From contig CAWJUU010000005.1 of assembly GCA_963846165.1 (NCBI GenBank), positions 434,001 to 498,000 of the forward strand: 64,000 bases of DNA. Reading direction: 5' to 3'. A program made the translations under genes and the position numbers. Origin of the DNA: WHSW01 sp963846165 (GTDB taxonomy: Bacteria > Actinomycetota > Thermoleophilia > Solirubrobacterales > 70-9). Of the stretch, positions 9,545 to 18,328 are shown in pieces; the first letter of the stretch is position 1, and every line of letters begins with the position of its first letter. The notes under the pieces are model-generated. The model made no database searches. It was not told where the DNA came from and saw only the letters and a program-made list of their open reading frames with translations.

Positions 9545-10517
9545 CGTCGATGGGCAACGGCGCATCGGAGGCTACCGGGTTCCGAAGCGGCGACCCCGGC
9601 GGCCAGCTCGCGACGTGCCAGCGCCAGCGCCAGCGAGTGTCGACCAGCGCTCGCGCGGCCGCGCCGAGAAACCCGGGTCGCAGCCGCAGCGGGACGCTCG
9701 GCCGGGCGCACCCGAGAGCGACCCGTCGGGGATCGAGCGCAGGCGCCTGAGCAAGCGCGAGTAGGCGCCGTCGTGAAGCGGCTCGAGCCAGGGCTTCGGG
9801 CGATGATGGTGGAGCACGTAGGGCTCAGCCCCGTCGTCGAAGACGGCAACGCAATCCAGCAGAATCGACGACCGCACCCTCGAACGGCGGCGTCGGCGCC
9901 AGGCGCTGATCGAGCGCCGTCAACGTCTCCGGCGGCGAGATCGGAGCGCAGCACTGCGTTCAGCACGTCCTGCTCCGGAAGCGGAAGCGGATAGGAGGGG
10001 TCGTCTGGCGCCGTAGAAGGTCTGCGTCGAAGTCGACTCGGTCCTGGCGCTGTCCAGCAGCTGGACCAGACGCGGTCCCGACGGCGCCGCCTGCGGCGAC
10101 GAGTCCAGAGCAGACGTAGGGGCCGGGCTGGCTGGACCGAGGCCGAGCAGCTCGCCCCATTCCGGCACGAAGCGCTCGAGCGCGTCACGGAACGCCACCA
10201 CCCCGCCGCCGCGAGCGGTCTCGATCAGCTCGCCGAGCGAGCGAGTGACGATCATGTCGGCGTCGATCAGCACCATCACCTCGGCCGGGTGAGCGAGCGG
10301 GGCGACGGTCTTAGCAGGTAGGGCGGCGTCTCGGCGGGGGCCTGGACGAGCGTCACCTCGGCGGCGAGCAGCTGGCGCTGGTCGCGCTGAGCCCGGAGTC
10401 GAGCAGGTAGATCGGCTCGCGGTGGCCGTTGAGGCGCAGCGAGTTGATCATCGCCACCGCGCCGAGGAAGTAGCGCGTCGTCGGCGACGCAGTAGAAGGC
10501 GGCGGGCGGTCGGTCAG
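9545..10517 (-). CDS. Array glycosyltransferase copy I, many frame breaks, uncertain start and end
   Basis: The expected GTGA/ATGA junction is CTGA here (CTG at 10517), so the start is either a rare CTG or a miscalled base. One shift later the frame reads PPAAFYCVADD. Later pieces are LLAAEVTLVQAPAETPPYL, LIDADMIVTRSLGELIETA, FVPEWGELLGLGP, PGPYVCSGLVAAGGAVGTA, PLPEQDVLNAVLRSDLAAG and EPYVLHHHRPKPWLEPLHD. The end lies between 9545 and 9572 depending on which frame is right. The domain order matches the other copies. Confidence 0.58.
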
Positions 10518-11421
10518 GGTCGCTGCCGAATCGCAGGACAGCAGCCGAGCGCGCCCGCTCGAGTGTTGCCAATGGCCCGCTCCTGAGCCGCAACGGGAGC
10601 ATCGAGTCTGGCAGTCGGATGCTGAGACCGGGGCCGGACAGGGCCCGACGCAGAAAGCGCGGGAAGACCCCGTCCGGAGTCGGTTGAAGCCATGGCTTCA
10701 CCCCGAACACATGGTGGATGACGTACGGCTGCACAGCCGTCGGCTGTTGCGCAGCGAAGCGCTTGCGTGTCGATCACCTCGATCCCCTCGAAGGGAATTG
10801 ACGGGACAGCGCCGGGATCGAGCGACTCCATCCGCTGGCGCTGGACCGCGTCGCGAGGATCGCGTTCAGAAGGTCCTGATCGGCGTAGTGGAACGGGTAG
10901 GAGGTCTCGTCGCCACCAAGAAAGCTGCGGTCGATGTCGACGCGGTCTCGCAGACGGTCCATCAGCTCGAGCGTCCGGTGGCCGGGTTCGCCACCGAGGA
11001 AGACGATCCCTGACGTCACATACGGCCGCTGATCAGCAATGCCGAGGTCGAGCATCTGACCCCACTCGTCGAAGTGACGATCGAGCGGCAGCCGTGGCGG
11101 CGATGACCCGCGAGCCATGGGCTCGTTCGATCAGCTCTCCGAGGGCGCGGGTGACGATCATGTCGGCGTCGATCAGCACCATCACCTCGGCGGGGTGAGC
11201 GAGCGGGGCGACGGCCTTGAGCATGAACGGCTCCACTCCTCGGGTGCCTTGACGATCGTCACCTCGGCGGCGAGCAGCGCGCGCTGGTCGTCGCTGAGCC
11301 CGGCGTCGAGCAGGTAGATCGGCTCGCGGTGGCCGTTGAGGCGCAGCGAGTTGATCATCGCCACCGCGCCGAGGAAGTATTCGGCGCTCGAGACACAGTA
11401 GAAGGCCGCCCGCGAGCTCAC
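10514..11421 (-). CDS. Array glycosyltransferase copy J, several frame breaks
   Basis: GTG 11421 overlaps the TGA of copy K and opens VSSRAAFYCVSSAEYFLG. Breaks lie near 11240, 11100, 10850, 10735 and close to the end. Pieces: MLKAVAPLAHPAEVMV, LIDADMIVTRALGELIERA, QRPYVTSGIVFLGGEPGHR, DRSFLGGDETSYPFHYADQ, DQDLLNAILA, IPFEGIEVIDTQALRC and VIHHVFGVKPWLQPTPDGV. The C-terminal half is clearly different from copies C-G, while the first ~110 codons match them nearly base for base. Confidence 0.63.
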
Positions 11422-12420
11422 TCGCGCCTCGCTCTCGCCAGGGCTCGCGGAGCTCGCGAAGAAAGGCACCCGCGCGCCAGCGAATCTGCTCGCGCAGGTT
11501 GACGCGCTTGCGCTCGGCCTAGGCGAGCGGGCCGGTCTGAAAGCGCAACGGAATCGATGCCCGGGGAACTCGAATCGCCATCTCGGGTCCGCTCAGAAAC
11601 CGCCGCAGCAGTCGCGAGTAGACGCCGTCGTAGCCGGGCGCCTGCCAGGGCTTCGGCGACAGCGACTGATGGATCACGTAGGGATCCGGCCCGCTCGACG
11701 AGACGCACGCGCGGAGCACCTCGTCGATAACCTCGAGGCCGTCGAAGGGAATCGACGGACTGAGGCGATTCGAAGCCGCGACGTCCGATGCATCCACCCG
11801 GGCCGCGAGGATCGCGTTGAGCACGTCCTGGTCGGCGTAGAGGAAAGGGTACTCCGAGACCTTGCGCCGCCAGTGCGTGCGCTCGAAGTCGACCAGCCGT
11901 TGGCGGCTCTCCATCAGCCGCAGGAACCTCCTCCCCGGGACGCGCTCAGCGCGACGACAGCCGAACAGAGGTAGGGGCGACGGCGCACCGGGCCGAGGTC
12001 GAGCAGCTCGCCCCATGCGGGCACGAAGCGAGCGATGTTGTTCTCGAACGCGACAACCTTGCCCCGCGCAGCTTCCTCCAGCAGCGGGGTCAAGCTCTTG
12101 ACCACGATCATATCGGCGTCGATGAGAACCATCACGTCGGCCGGATACGCGAGCGGAGCGACGGTCTTCAGCAGCCAGGGCGGCGTGTCTCTCTCGGCCT
12201 CGACGAGCGACACGTGCGGCGAGAGCAGCTCCCGCTGGGCAGCCGTGAGCCCGCAGTCGAGCAGGAAAATCGGCTCTCGATGGCCCACGGCTCGCAACGA
12301 GTTGATCAGCCCGACGGCGCCGAGGAAGTAGGCGCGGTCCGCGACACAATAAAAACCGACGTCCGGACGGTCCTCTTCCACCGTCACCCGACCCGAAAGC
12401 GTGCCAACAGTCGCGACCAT
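11418..12420 (-). CDS. Array glycosyltransferase copy K (first copy), two or three frame breaks
   Basis: Promoter-proximal gene of the array. ATG 12420 opens MVATVGTLSGRVTVEEDR and reads cleanly for ~160 codons: FLGAVGLINSLRAVGHREP, LLDCGLTAAQRELLSPHV, LIDADMIVVKSLTPLLEEA, YLCSAVVAL. A shift near 11940 leads to RRKVSEYPFLYADQDVLNA and VIHQSLSPKPWQAPGYDGV. An in-frame TAG at 11519-11521 (GPLA*AERKRVN) and a further shift precede the TGA at 11418 that overlaps copy J. Its N-terminal DNA is clearly more diverged than the cassette in B-J, so it lies outside the homogenised set. Confidence 0.7.
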
Positions 12421-12423
12421 AGG

Positions 12424-12458
12424 CTCTCCCTTCCCAAGCTCGGGAAGCTAGCGGAGAG
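12424..12458 (-). promoter_or_regulatory. Hairpin covering the ribosome-binding site of the array's first gene
   Basis: On the minus strand the leader reads CTCTCC-gctagc-TTCCC-gagctt-GGGAA-GGGAGAG-cct-ATG. TTCCC pairs with GGGAA and CTCTCC with GGAGAG, so the GGGAGAG Shine-Dalgarno stretch a few bases before ATG 12420 is the 3' arm of a two-part stem. Such a structure would hide the ribosome site and limit translation of the whole coupled array, like an RNA thermometer or attenuator. That role is inference; the pairing is seen directly. Confidence 0.55.
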
Positions 12459-12496
12459 GGTCGGCGCGAGTCCTCGTGCGGCAGAATCCCGCCGCG

Positions 12497-14159
12497 ATGC
12501 TCGACCCGATGCCTGCGGCTCGCGAACGCGCTTCCGGCTCAGGCGGGCCCGACCGAGCTCGCCCTCGGCCCGATCCGTCTCTCGCGCCCGGCTCAGGTTG
12601 TCGCGGCGGTCTGCGCGTCGTTCATCGCGCTCTCGGTCTGGTGGGTCCTCTACGACCGCGGCATCCCGGGGGGCGGCGACCCGGGCACCCACCTGAACGT
12701 CGCTGCGAGCGCGGCCGAGCTGCTCCAGCAGCGGCGACCTGGGCGGCCATCGTCGAGCTGGGGCCGGTCGGCGACCAGTTCTTCTACCCGCCGCTCGTGC
12801 ACATGATCGGTGCCGTGCCGGCGGCGTTCGGGGTCGACAGCCTGCAGGACTCGGCGACGATCGCGCTCAACCTGGTCTTCGTGCCGATGCTCGCCGGCGG
12901 GCGCGTACTCGATCGGCAAGCGGGTCTACGGGCCAACCGCAGGGATGCTGGCGGCGATCTTCGCCCTCGGGACGCCGATCGTGCTCAGCCTCTTTCACGT
13001 CTTCGTGCTCGACGCGGCGCTGGCGGCGACGGTCGCCGTCGCGGTCGCCGCGCTGCTCGCCTCCGAGCGGTTCAGCCAACGACGCGCGAGCATCGTCGCC
13101 GGAGCGCTGATCGGGCTCGCGCTGCTGGTCAAGCCCGCCGCGCCGCTGTACCTCGTCGGGCCCGTGGCGGTGATGCTGATCGGTGGCGGCTGGCGCCAGT
13201 GGCGAAACCTCGGTCTCGCGGCGCTCGCCGGCGCTGGTCGTCGCCGGGCCCTACTACCTGGTCCACCTCGGCGACGTGCTCGACCTCGGCCAGGAGACGA
13301 CGCTCGGAAGCGAGATCGGTGCCACCGGGCCGGCGTTCGACCGCGACGCGCGGATCTCCTACGACAACCTGAGCTGGTACGCGTGGGCGGCGGTCAACGA
13401 ACAGTACTTCGTCCCGCTGCTGGCGCTGTTCGCGGTCGGCCTGGTGGCGACCGCGCGATCTCCGCGCCTCCGGCCGTGCGTGGCCGAGCTGCTCGCCGGG
13501 GTCGTGGTACGTCCATCGGCATCGGCGCTGGCGCTCTCGATCCGCGACGCCCGCTACACGCTGCCGCTGATCGTCTTCGTCGCGGTGATCGCGACTGGCT
13601 GGATCGCGACAACCCGCCTGCCGCCGGTGCGCTGGATCGGCGCTGGCGGTCCTCGCCGTGGCGGTGATCGCGAACGTCGCCGCCTCGGCGACGAACTCGT
13701 CGCCCGAACTGCGCCGGCTCGTCCCGGGGACGACGTACGAGCTCGACAACGACCCGGGCACGTTCACCTTCCTCGACGACCGTGGCTACTTCGTCGGGCC
13801 GCCGCAGTCCGACGATCTGTGGGAGCGGCTGTTCGAGGCGGCCGAGCGCGAGGGGCTTGACAGCGCCCGGCTGCAGGTCCGGACGACCGGGCTCTGGGGA
13901 GTGGACCCGATCGCGTTCGACGTCGTCGCACGCGAGCATGGCATCCGCGAGGTGACGCCTGGTCGACGCGCAGGAGCCAGCAGACCTGCTCGTCGACACC
14001 TGGTTCGAGGGCTCCCGGTTCTCGGGGCTGAGATCGCTGCTGCCGCCGTGCGCACAGATCGACGAGGGCATCCGCTTCGACGGCGAGCCGCTGACGACGA
14101 ACGTCACCGTCCGCCGGTCTGCGCCCGACGGCCGCTACCGCCGCTGGTGCGACTTCTAG
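12497..14159 (+). CDS. Polytopic membrane glycosyltransferase (ArnT/GT39-like), several frame breaks
   Basis: An integral membrane protein of about 550 residues of the kind that uses polyprenyl-phosphate sugars on the outer face of the membrane. After the first hydrophobic helix (AVCASFIALSVWWVLY) comes GIPGGGDPGTHLNVAASA, an acidic loop typical of GT39/GT83-like enzymes. Then QFFYPPLVHMIGAVPAAFG, several helices (AALAATVAVAVAALLAS, LLVKPAAPLYLVGPVAV) and a soluble C-terminus with TYELDNDPGTFTFLDDRGY. Frame shifts near 12560, 12735, 12905, 13230, 13645 and 13960 must be joined. It is transcribed divergently from the array, from a ~75 bp gap. TAG at 14157 shares the CTAG with the stop of the opposite gene. 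Confidence 0.68.
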
Positions 14160-14398
14160 CGTAGGACACGCAGCAGCACCCGGCGAACCGCGACGCGCAG
14201 CTTGCGCAGCGGCGCCAGCAGGCGCGAGCCGCTCGAGCGCAGCGGCGAGCCCGGCCGCCGGCCTGAGCCCGCCAGGCGCCCGGCGGCGGCGGTGTTGGAG
14301 CTTCCCAGTCGCTCGCGCATCAGCTTCGCGTTGGCGCGGCGCAGGGCGCGGTTCTCACGCTCGAGCTGCTCGACCTGGTCGCGGTCCGGCTCGGTCAT
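14156..14398 (-). CDS. Small coiled-coil/basic protein, 80 aa
   Basis: ATG 14398 overlaps the TGA of the glycosyltransferase upstream (ATGA), so it is translationally coupled to it. The N-terminal half is a short heptad-rich, charged helix (VEQLERENRALRRANAKLM). The C-terminal half is Gly/Ser/Arg-rich and ends in a strongly basic amphipathic segment (LRKLRVAVRRVLLRVLR). No family is recognised. A helix plus cationic tail could tether the upstream GT4-GT2 enzyme to the membrane (inference). TAG 14156-14158 overlaps the stop of the convergent membrane GT. Confidence 0.6.
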   Translation of the reverse strand: MTEPDRDQVEQLERENRALRRANAKLMRERLGSSNTAAAGRLAGSGRRPGSPLRSSGSRLLAPLRKLRVAVRRVLLRVLR

Positions 14399-16374
14399 CG
14401 ACCCGGCGCCGTCCACTGCACCCGGGCTTCGGCGAGGTGGGCGTCGAGCGCCTGGCGCGCCCAGTCCTCGCGCGGCCCGGTGAGCGCGCGCATCATCGAG
14501 TCGTCGCGGAGCCGGTAGCCGATCAGCGGCTCGGGGATCACGTGGCCGACCAGGCCGCGCTGGCGCATCTCGCGGTATAGCGTCCAGTCCTCGAACCCGG
14601 CGACGTCGGTGCTGTAGCGCAGGCCGGCGTCGAAGACCGAGCGGCGGATGACGGCGACGGCGTCGCCGGCGACGTTGACCTCCTCGACGGCGCGGCTCGA
14701 GTTGCCGATCGGCCGCAGGACCTCCTCGGTCCCCTTCCAGGGCCGTCCGCGCTCGTCGATGTAGCGAAGCCACGAGGTCACGTAGGCGATCTCGGGATCG
14801 GCCTCCATCGCCGCCACGCAGCGGGCGACGAACCCCGCCTCGAGCAGGTTGTCGGCGTCGAGCGGCAGCACGTAGGCGCCCCGGCTGAGCTCGACGCCGA
14901 GGTTTCGCGCCGCGCCCAGGCCGGAGTTCGGCTGCGCGATCACGGACAGCCCGTAGCGCGACTCGAGCTCGAACAGGATCTCGTCCTCGGGCCTGAATGA
15001 GCCGTCGTTGACGATCAGGATCTCGGTGTTGGGATGCGTCTGGGCCGCCGCCGAGGCGACCGTCTCGGCGATGTGGTGCTCGAGCTCGAAGTAGGGGATG
15101 ACGATCGAGACCAGCGGCGGCTCCGAGCTCGACCGCGACACGGCCGGCGCCGCGGGCGCGCTGCAGAGCTCGCGATAGGCGTCGAGGATCGACTCGGGGT
15201 CGGTGAGCTCGGCGAACAGCTCGCTCGCGCCTCGGGCGCCGTGCAGCTCGCGCGCAAGCTCGGGCCGCTCGACCAACGGTGCGAGCACGCGCTCGAGCGA
15301 GTCGACGGAGGCATCGTCAGCGAGCCAGCCGCTCGACCCCTCGACGACGATCTCGCTCATGCCGCCGGTCGGGGTGGCGACGACCGGGCGGCCGCGGCCG
15401 ATCGCCTCGAGCGCCACGTAGGGCCAGCATTCCCACCGTGACGGCATCACGAGCGCATCGTGAGCGTCGAGCAGCGCCGGGATCCGATCCCTCGGGACGG
15501 CCTCGAGCAGCTCGATCCGCGGGTCGCCGGCGATCTCGAGCTCGAGCAGGTCGCGCATCGAGCCCCCGAGCGGGGCCGTGTCGGTGTCGGCGCCGACGAT
15601 CGTCAGCCGCCACTCGCCGCGCTCGAGCCCGAGGAGCGCATCGACGAGCGTGCGCACGCCCTTCCGCCGCTCCAGACGCCCGAGATAGAGCAGCCTCAGC
15701 GGGCCCTCGCCGACGGGCGGGGCGGGCTCTGCACCGTTGCCCTCCCAGGCGAACGGGTGGCGGACGAGCCGCGCCTGGGTCAGCTCACCTGCGCCGTAGA
15801 AGCGCTCGTAGGAGCCCAGGATGTCGCCCCCGGCCGACAGCAGAGCGTCGGCATAGCGCAGCGCGTAGCGCTCGAGCTCATGCGTGAACGAGCGCTCGAG
15901 CTCGCCCGGCAGAAAGCCGTCGAGGACGTCGTAGATCTCGGCTGTCCCGTGGGCGCGCACGCAGACCGTGGTCTCGCGCAGCGCCGAAGAGCCGGTGCGC
16001 TTGGCCTGCACGGTGACGCAGCCCTCGCCGAGGAAGTCGGCGAACTCGACCAACTCAGGGCCCGAGCCCCCGTACTCGGCCAGCAGCGCCTCGTGCACCC
16101 GGGCGCTCCAGGCATGCAGGGTGTTGAACGAGCCGCGGACATCCCATGCGCGCGGCTCGCGCACGAAGACCAGCTTCGCGGGCGGCAGCGACTCGGGGTC
16201 GAGCCGAAGCACCTCGCCGTGCGCGCGCCGATGGCGGCTGGTGGTGAAGATGGTGACCTCGAAGCGATCGCCGAGCGCGCCGGCCAGCGCGCTCACGTAG
16301 CGCCCGATGCCGCCGCCCCCGAACGGGGCGACCTCGCGCGATACGAGCGCGATCCGGGGTCTTTGCGCTACCAC
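14395..16374 (-). CDS. Bifunctional GT4-GT2 glycosyltransferase fusion
   Basis: 659 residues in an intact frame. Residues ~1-380 form a GT4 (GT-B) enzyme: VSREVAPFGGGGIGRYVSA at the N-terminus, LLYLGRLERRKGVRTLVDA, and the E-x7-E signature in RWECWPYVALEAIGRG. Residues ~400-655 form a GT2 (GT-A) enzyme: VSIVIPYFELEHHIAETV, ILIVNDGS, and LPLDADN carrying the DxD. GTG 16374 overlaps the TAG of cysK. Two transferases in one chain probably add consecutive sugars to the same acceptor. There is no signal peptide, so it is cytoplasmic or peripheral to the membrane. Confidence 0.85.
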   Translation of the reverse strand: MVAQRPRIALVSREVAPFGGGGIGRYVSALAGALGDRFEVTIFTTSRHRRAHGEVLRLDPESLPPAKLVFVREPRAWDVRGSFNTLHAWSARVHEALLAEYGGSGPELVEFADFLGEGCVTVQAKRTGSSALRETTVCVRAHGTAEIYDVLDGFLPGELERSFTHELERYALRYADALLSAGGDILGSYERFYGAGELTQARLVRHPFAWEGNGAEPAPPVGEGPLRLLYLGRLERRKGVRTLVDALLGLERGEWRLTIVGADTDTAPLGGSMRDLLELEIAGDPRIELLEAVPRDRIPALLDAHDALVMPSRWECWPYVALEAIGRGRPVVATPTGGMSEIVVEGSSGWLADDASVDSLERVLAPLVERPELARELHGARGASELFAELTDPESILDAYRELCSAPAAPAVSRSSSEPPLVSIVIPYFELEHHIAETVASAAAQTHPNTEILIVNDGSFRPEDEILFELESRYGLSVIAQPNSGLGAARNLGVELSRGAYVLPLDADNLLEAGFVARCVAAMEADPEIAYVTSWLRYIDERGRPWKGTEEVLRPIGNSSRAVEEVNVAGDAVAVIRRSVFDAGLRYSTDVAGFEDWTLYREMRQRGLVGHVIPEPLIGYRLRDDSMMRALTGPREDWARQALDAHLAEARVQWTAPGR

Positions 16375-17332
16375 CAGACGGTGGACTCGACGCCCTCGAG
16401 CTCCTCCACGGGGGTGGTGTATACGCCCGAGGAGAGGTACTTCCAGCCGTCGTCGGGCACGATGAAGACGATGTTGCCGTCCTCGAGCTCGGTGGCGATG
16501 CGGGCGCAGATCGCCGCGATCGCCCCCGACGAGACGCCCGCGAACAGTCCCTCCTCGCGCAGCAGCTTCTGGGTCCAGACGATCGCGTCGCGGTTCGAGA
16601 CCATGATCTTGCGGTCGAGCACCGAGAGGTCGATGATCGGCGGGATGAAGCCGTCGTCGAGCGAGCGCAGGCCCTGGACCAGCTCGCCCTGCATCGGCTC
16701 GGCGGCGACGATCTTGGTCTCGGGATCGTTCTCCTTCAGCCGCCGGCCGACACCCATCAACGTCCCTCCCGTGCCGAGGCCGGCGACGAACGCGCTCACC
16801 TGATCGAGCTCGTCGAGGATCTCGACCGCGGTGCCGTGGTAGTGGGCGCCGGGGTTGGCCTCGTTTCCGTACTGGTAGGGCATGTAGTAGGCCGGTTCGC
16901 CCGCCGCCATCTCGAGCGCCAGCTCGACCGCGCCGTTGGAGCCCTTGGCGCCCTCTGAGTAGACGATCTCGGCGCCGAACATGCGCAGGAGCTGGGTCCG
17001 CTCCTCGGTGACGTTGTCGGGCATCACGACCTTGACCGGGTAGCCCTTGCGGCCGCAGATCATCGCCAGCGAGATGCCCGTGTTGCCGGAGGTCGGCTCG
17101 AGAATCGTCTGACCGGGGTCGATCGCGCCCTCGGCCTCGGCGGCCTCGATCATCGCCTTGGCGACCCGGTCCTTGACCGAGCCGGTCGGGTTGCGGCCCT
17201 CGAGCTTGGCGAAGATCCGCACGCCCGGTTTCGGCGACAGTCGCGGCAGCTCGACCAGCGGGGTGTTGCCACCGCCTCGATGACGTTGCCATAGCGGCCG
17301 CCGCAGGGACGGTTGAGCGTCGGCTCGAGCAT
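16368..17332 (-). CDS. cysK: Cysteine synthase / O-acetylserine sulfhydrylase family, one frame break
   Basis: PLP-dependent enzyme of about 321 residues that makes cysteine from an activated serine and sulfide. The start MLEPTLNRPCGGRYGNVIEAV is followed by a missing base near 17278 and then GNTPLVELPRL. KLEGRNPTGSVKDRVA holds the Schiff-base lysine, EPTSGNTGISLAM the substrate loop and GLGTGGTLMGVGR the phosphate-binding loop. It could equally be a CysM-type enzyme that takes sulfur from the CysO-like carrier at 45.4 kb. It is the first gene of a minus-strand transcript with the GT4-GT2 fusion, an odd partner. ATG 17332 was chosen because it gives the usual YGNVIEAVGNTP start. Confidence 0.88.
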
Positions 17333-17334
17333 CG

Positions 17335-17349
17335 CTACACAAAGTGTAG
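17335..17349. promoter_or_regulatory. Palindrome CTACAC-AAA-GTGTAG at the cysK start, likely -10/operator
   Basis: A perfect 6+3+6 inverted repeat ends two bases before the cysK ATG. On the minus strand it contains TACACT (17348-17343), which fits the actinobacterial -10 pattern TAnnnT. Only ten bases separate it from ATG, so cysK may be made from a leaderless mRNA. The symmetry also suits a dimeric repressor, and the plus-strand GT2 gene starts 12 bases away, so the site could serve both directions. Function is inferred. Confidence 0.5.
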
Positions 17350-17360
17350 TTGGCCCGCAT

Positions 17361-18328
17361 ATGCTGGCGGCGGTGACGGCCGAGGGAAACGGAGGTGCCC
17401 GCCGATCGTTTCGCGAGCGGGTCGCCGCATGGCGGCGGGAGCTGAGCGAGCACGGCCTCGCCGCAGCCGCGACGGCGCGCCTTTACCGTCACTCCGGAAC
17501 CGCCGAGACTCGCCCAATCGGTCGAGCTCTGACTACTCACTCCACCAATCAGCGCCTCACCAGCCTCGAGCAGGTCGCCGCGATCGGACCTTTGATGGCC
17601 TGGATCGAACAGGCGACTCTGACGAGCGCGCCCTTGATTTCGGTGATCACGCCGACCCGCAATCGCGCTCGCCTCCTGCCGCGCGCGATCGACTCGGTGC
17701 TGGCTCAGACCTATCCGAAGCTCGAGCTGATCGTCGTCGACGACGGCAGCACCGATGAGACCACGGAGGTCATCGCGGCGATCGCCGATCCACGGCTACG
17801 CTCGCTGCGAGTCGAGCACCGCGGGGTCGGCGCGGCCCGCAACGCCGGGCTCGCCGAGGCCCGCGGCGAGCTGATCGCGTACGTCGACGACGACAACGCC
17901 ATGCACCCGACCTGGCTCAAATCGGTGGCCTGGGGGTTCGAGCAACGCCCCGAGATCGACGTCCTCTACGGCGGGATGGTGATCGAGGACGTCCACCACA
18001 CCCAGCCCGAGCGCCCACCGGCGCTGCCGCGAGCGGTCATCAACCCGTTCGACCGCGCTGGGATCGCCGAAGCCAATCCGGCCGACATCTCGGCGATCGC
18101 CCACCGCGCCGGGCTTGCCCGGGGCGCGCTTCGACGAGAGATCTGCCGACGATGGCCGACTGGGACCTGCTGGCGCGACTGTGCGCGCGCCGAGATCCGC
18201 TGGTGCTGCCGGTGATCGCGTGCTTCTATGCGACCGGAACACCCGGCCGGCTCACCGGCTCACCGACCGAGCCCGCCGACGCAGAGCTCGTCCGCGAGCG
18301 CCTGCGTAACACGAGCGAGGGCCGATGA
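17361..18328 (+). CDS. GT2-family glycosyltransferase, frame broken near its C-terminus
   Basis: About 322 residues. Following a ~95-residue helical leader is a GT-A catalytic domain: SVITPTRNRARLLPRAIDS, LELIVVDDGSTDETTEV, GAARNAGLAEARGELIAY and the metal motif YVDDDNAMHP. Frame shifts near 18117 and 18148 precede ADWDLLARLCARRDPLVLP and TGA 18326, which overlaps the next ATG. The same layout (MAWIEQATL, then GT2, then WDLL) recurs in the second half of the 19912-21487 gene, so the two are paralogues. It probably acts in surface glycan assembly. Confidence 0.78.

Larger units (their letters stand above)
1532..12420 (-). repeat. Tandem array of 11 paralogous glycosyltransferase genes plus one remnant
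   Basis: About 10.9 kb holds head-to-tail copies of one ~325-335-residue gene with starts at 12420, 11421, ~10517, 9544, 8541, 7570, 6557, 5580, 4605, 3448 and 2509, and a remnant starting at 3623. Each unit has an N-terminal GT-A-like domain with FLGAVAMINSLRLNGHREP, then LLKTVAPLAHPAEVMV and a DxD in LID(A/V)DMIV. It then has WGEL.GLG, YVSSG, (Y)xDQDVLNAI, RLAPxxPF and a C-terminal HHxxxKPW block. The first ~300 bp of each unit are nearly the same DNA, while the last ~450 bp diverge. Known fold family: GT8/GT77-like nucleotide-sugar transferases (my assignment by motif). Frame breaks are much denser here than elsewhere in the window. Confidence 0.88.

Noticed and set aside
1532..12420. CRISPR array or IS-element tandem
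   Set aside because: The repeat unit is about 1 kb and protein-coding, with no short direct repeats plus spacers, no transposase and no terminal inverted repeats.
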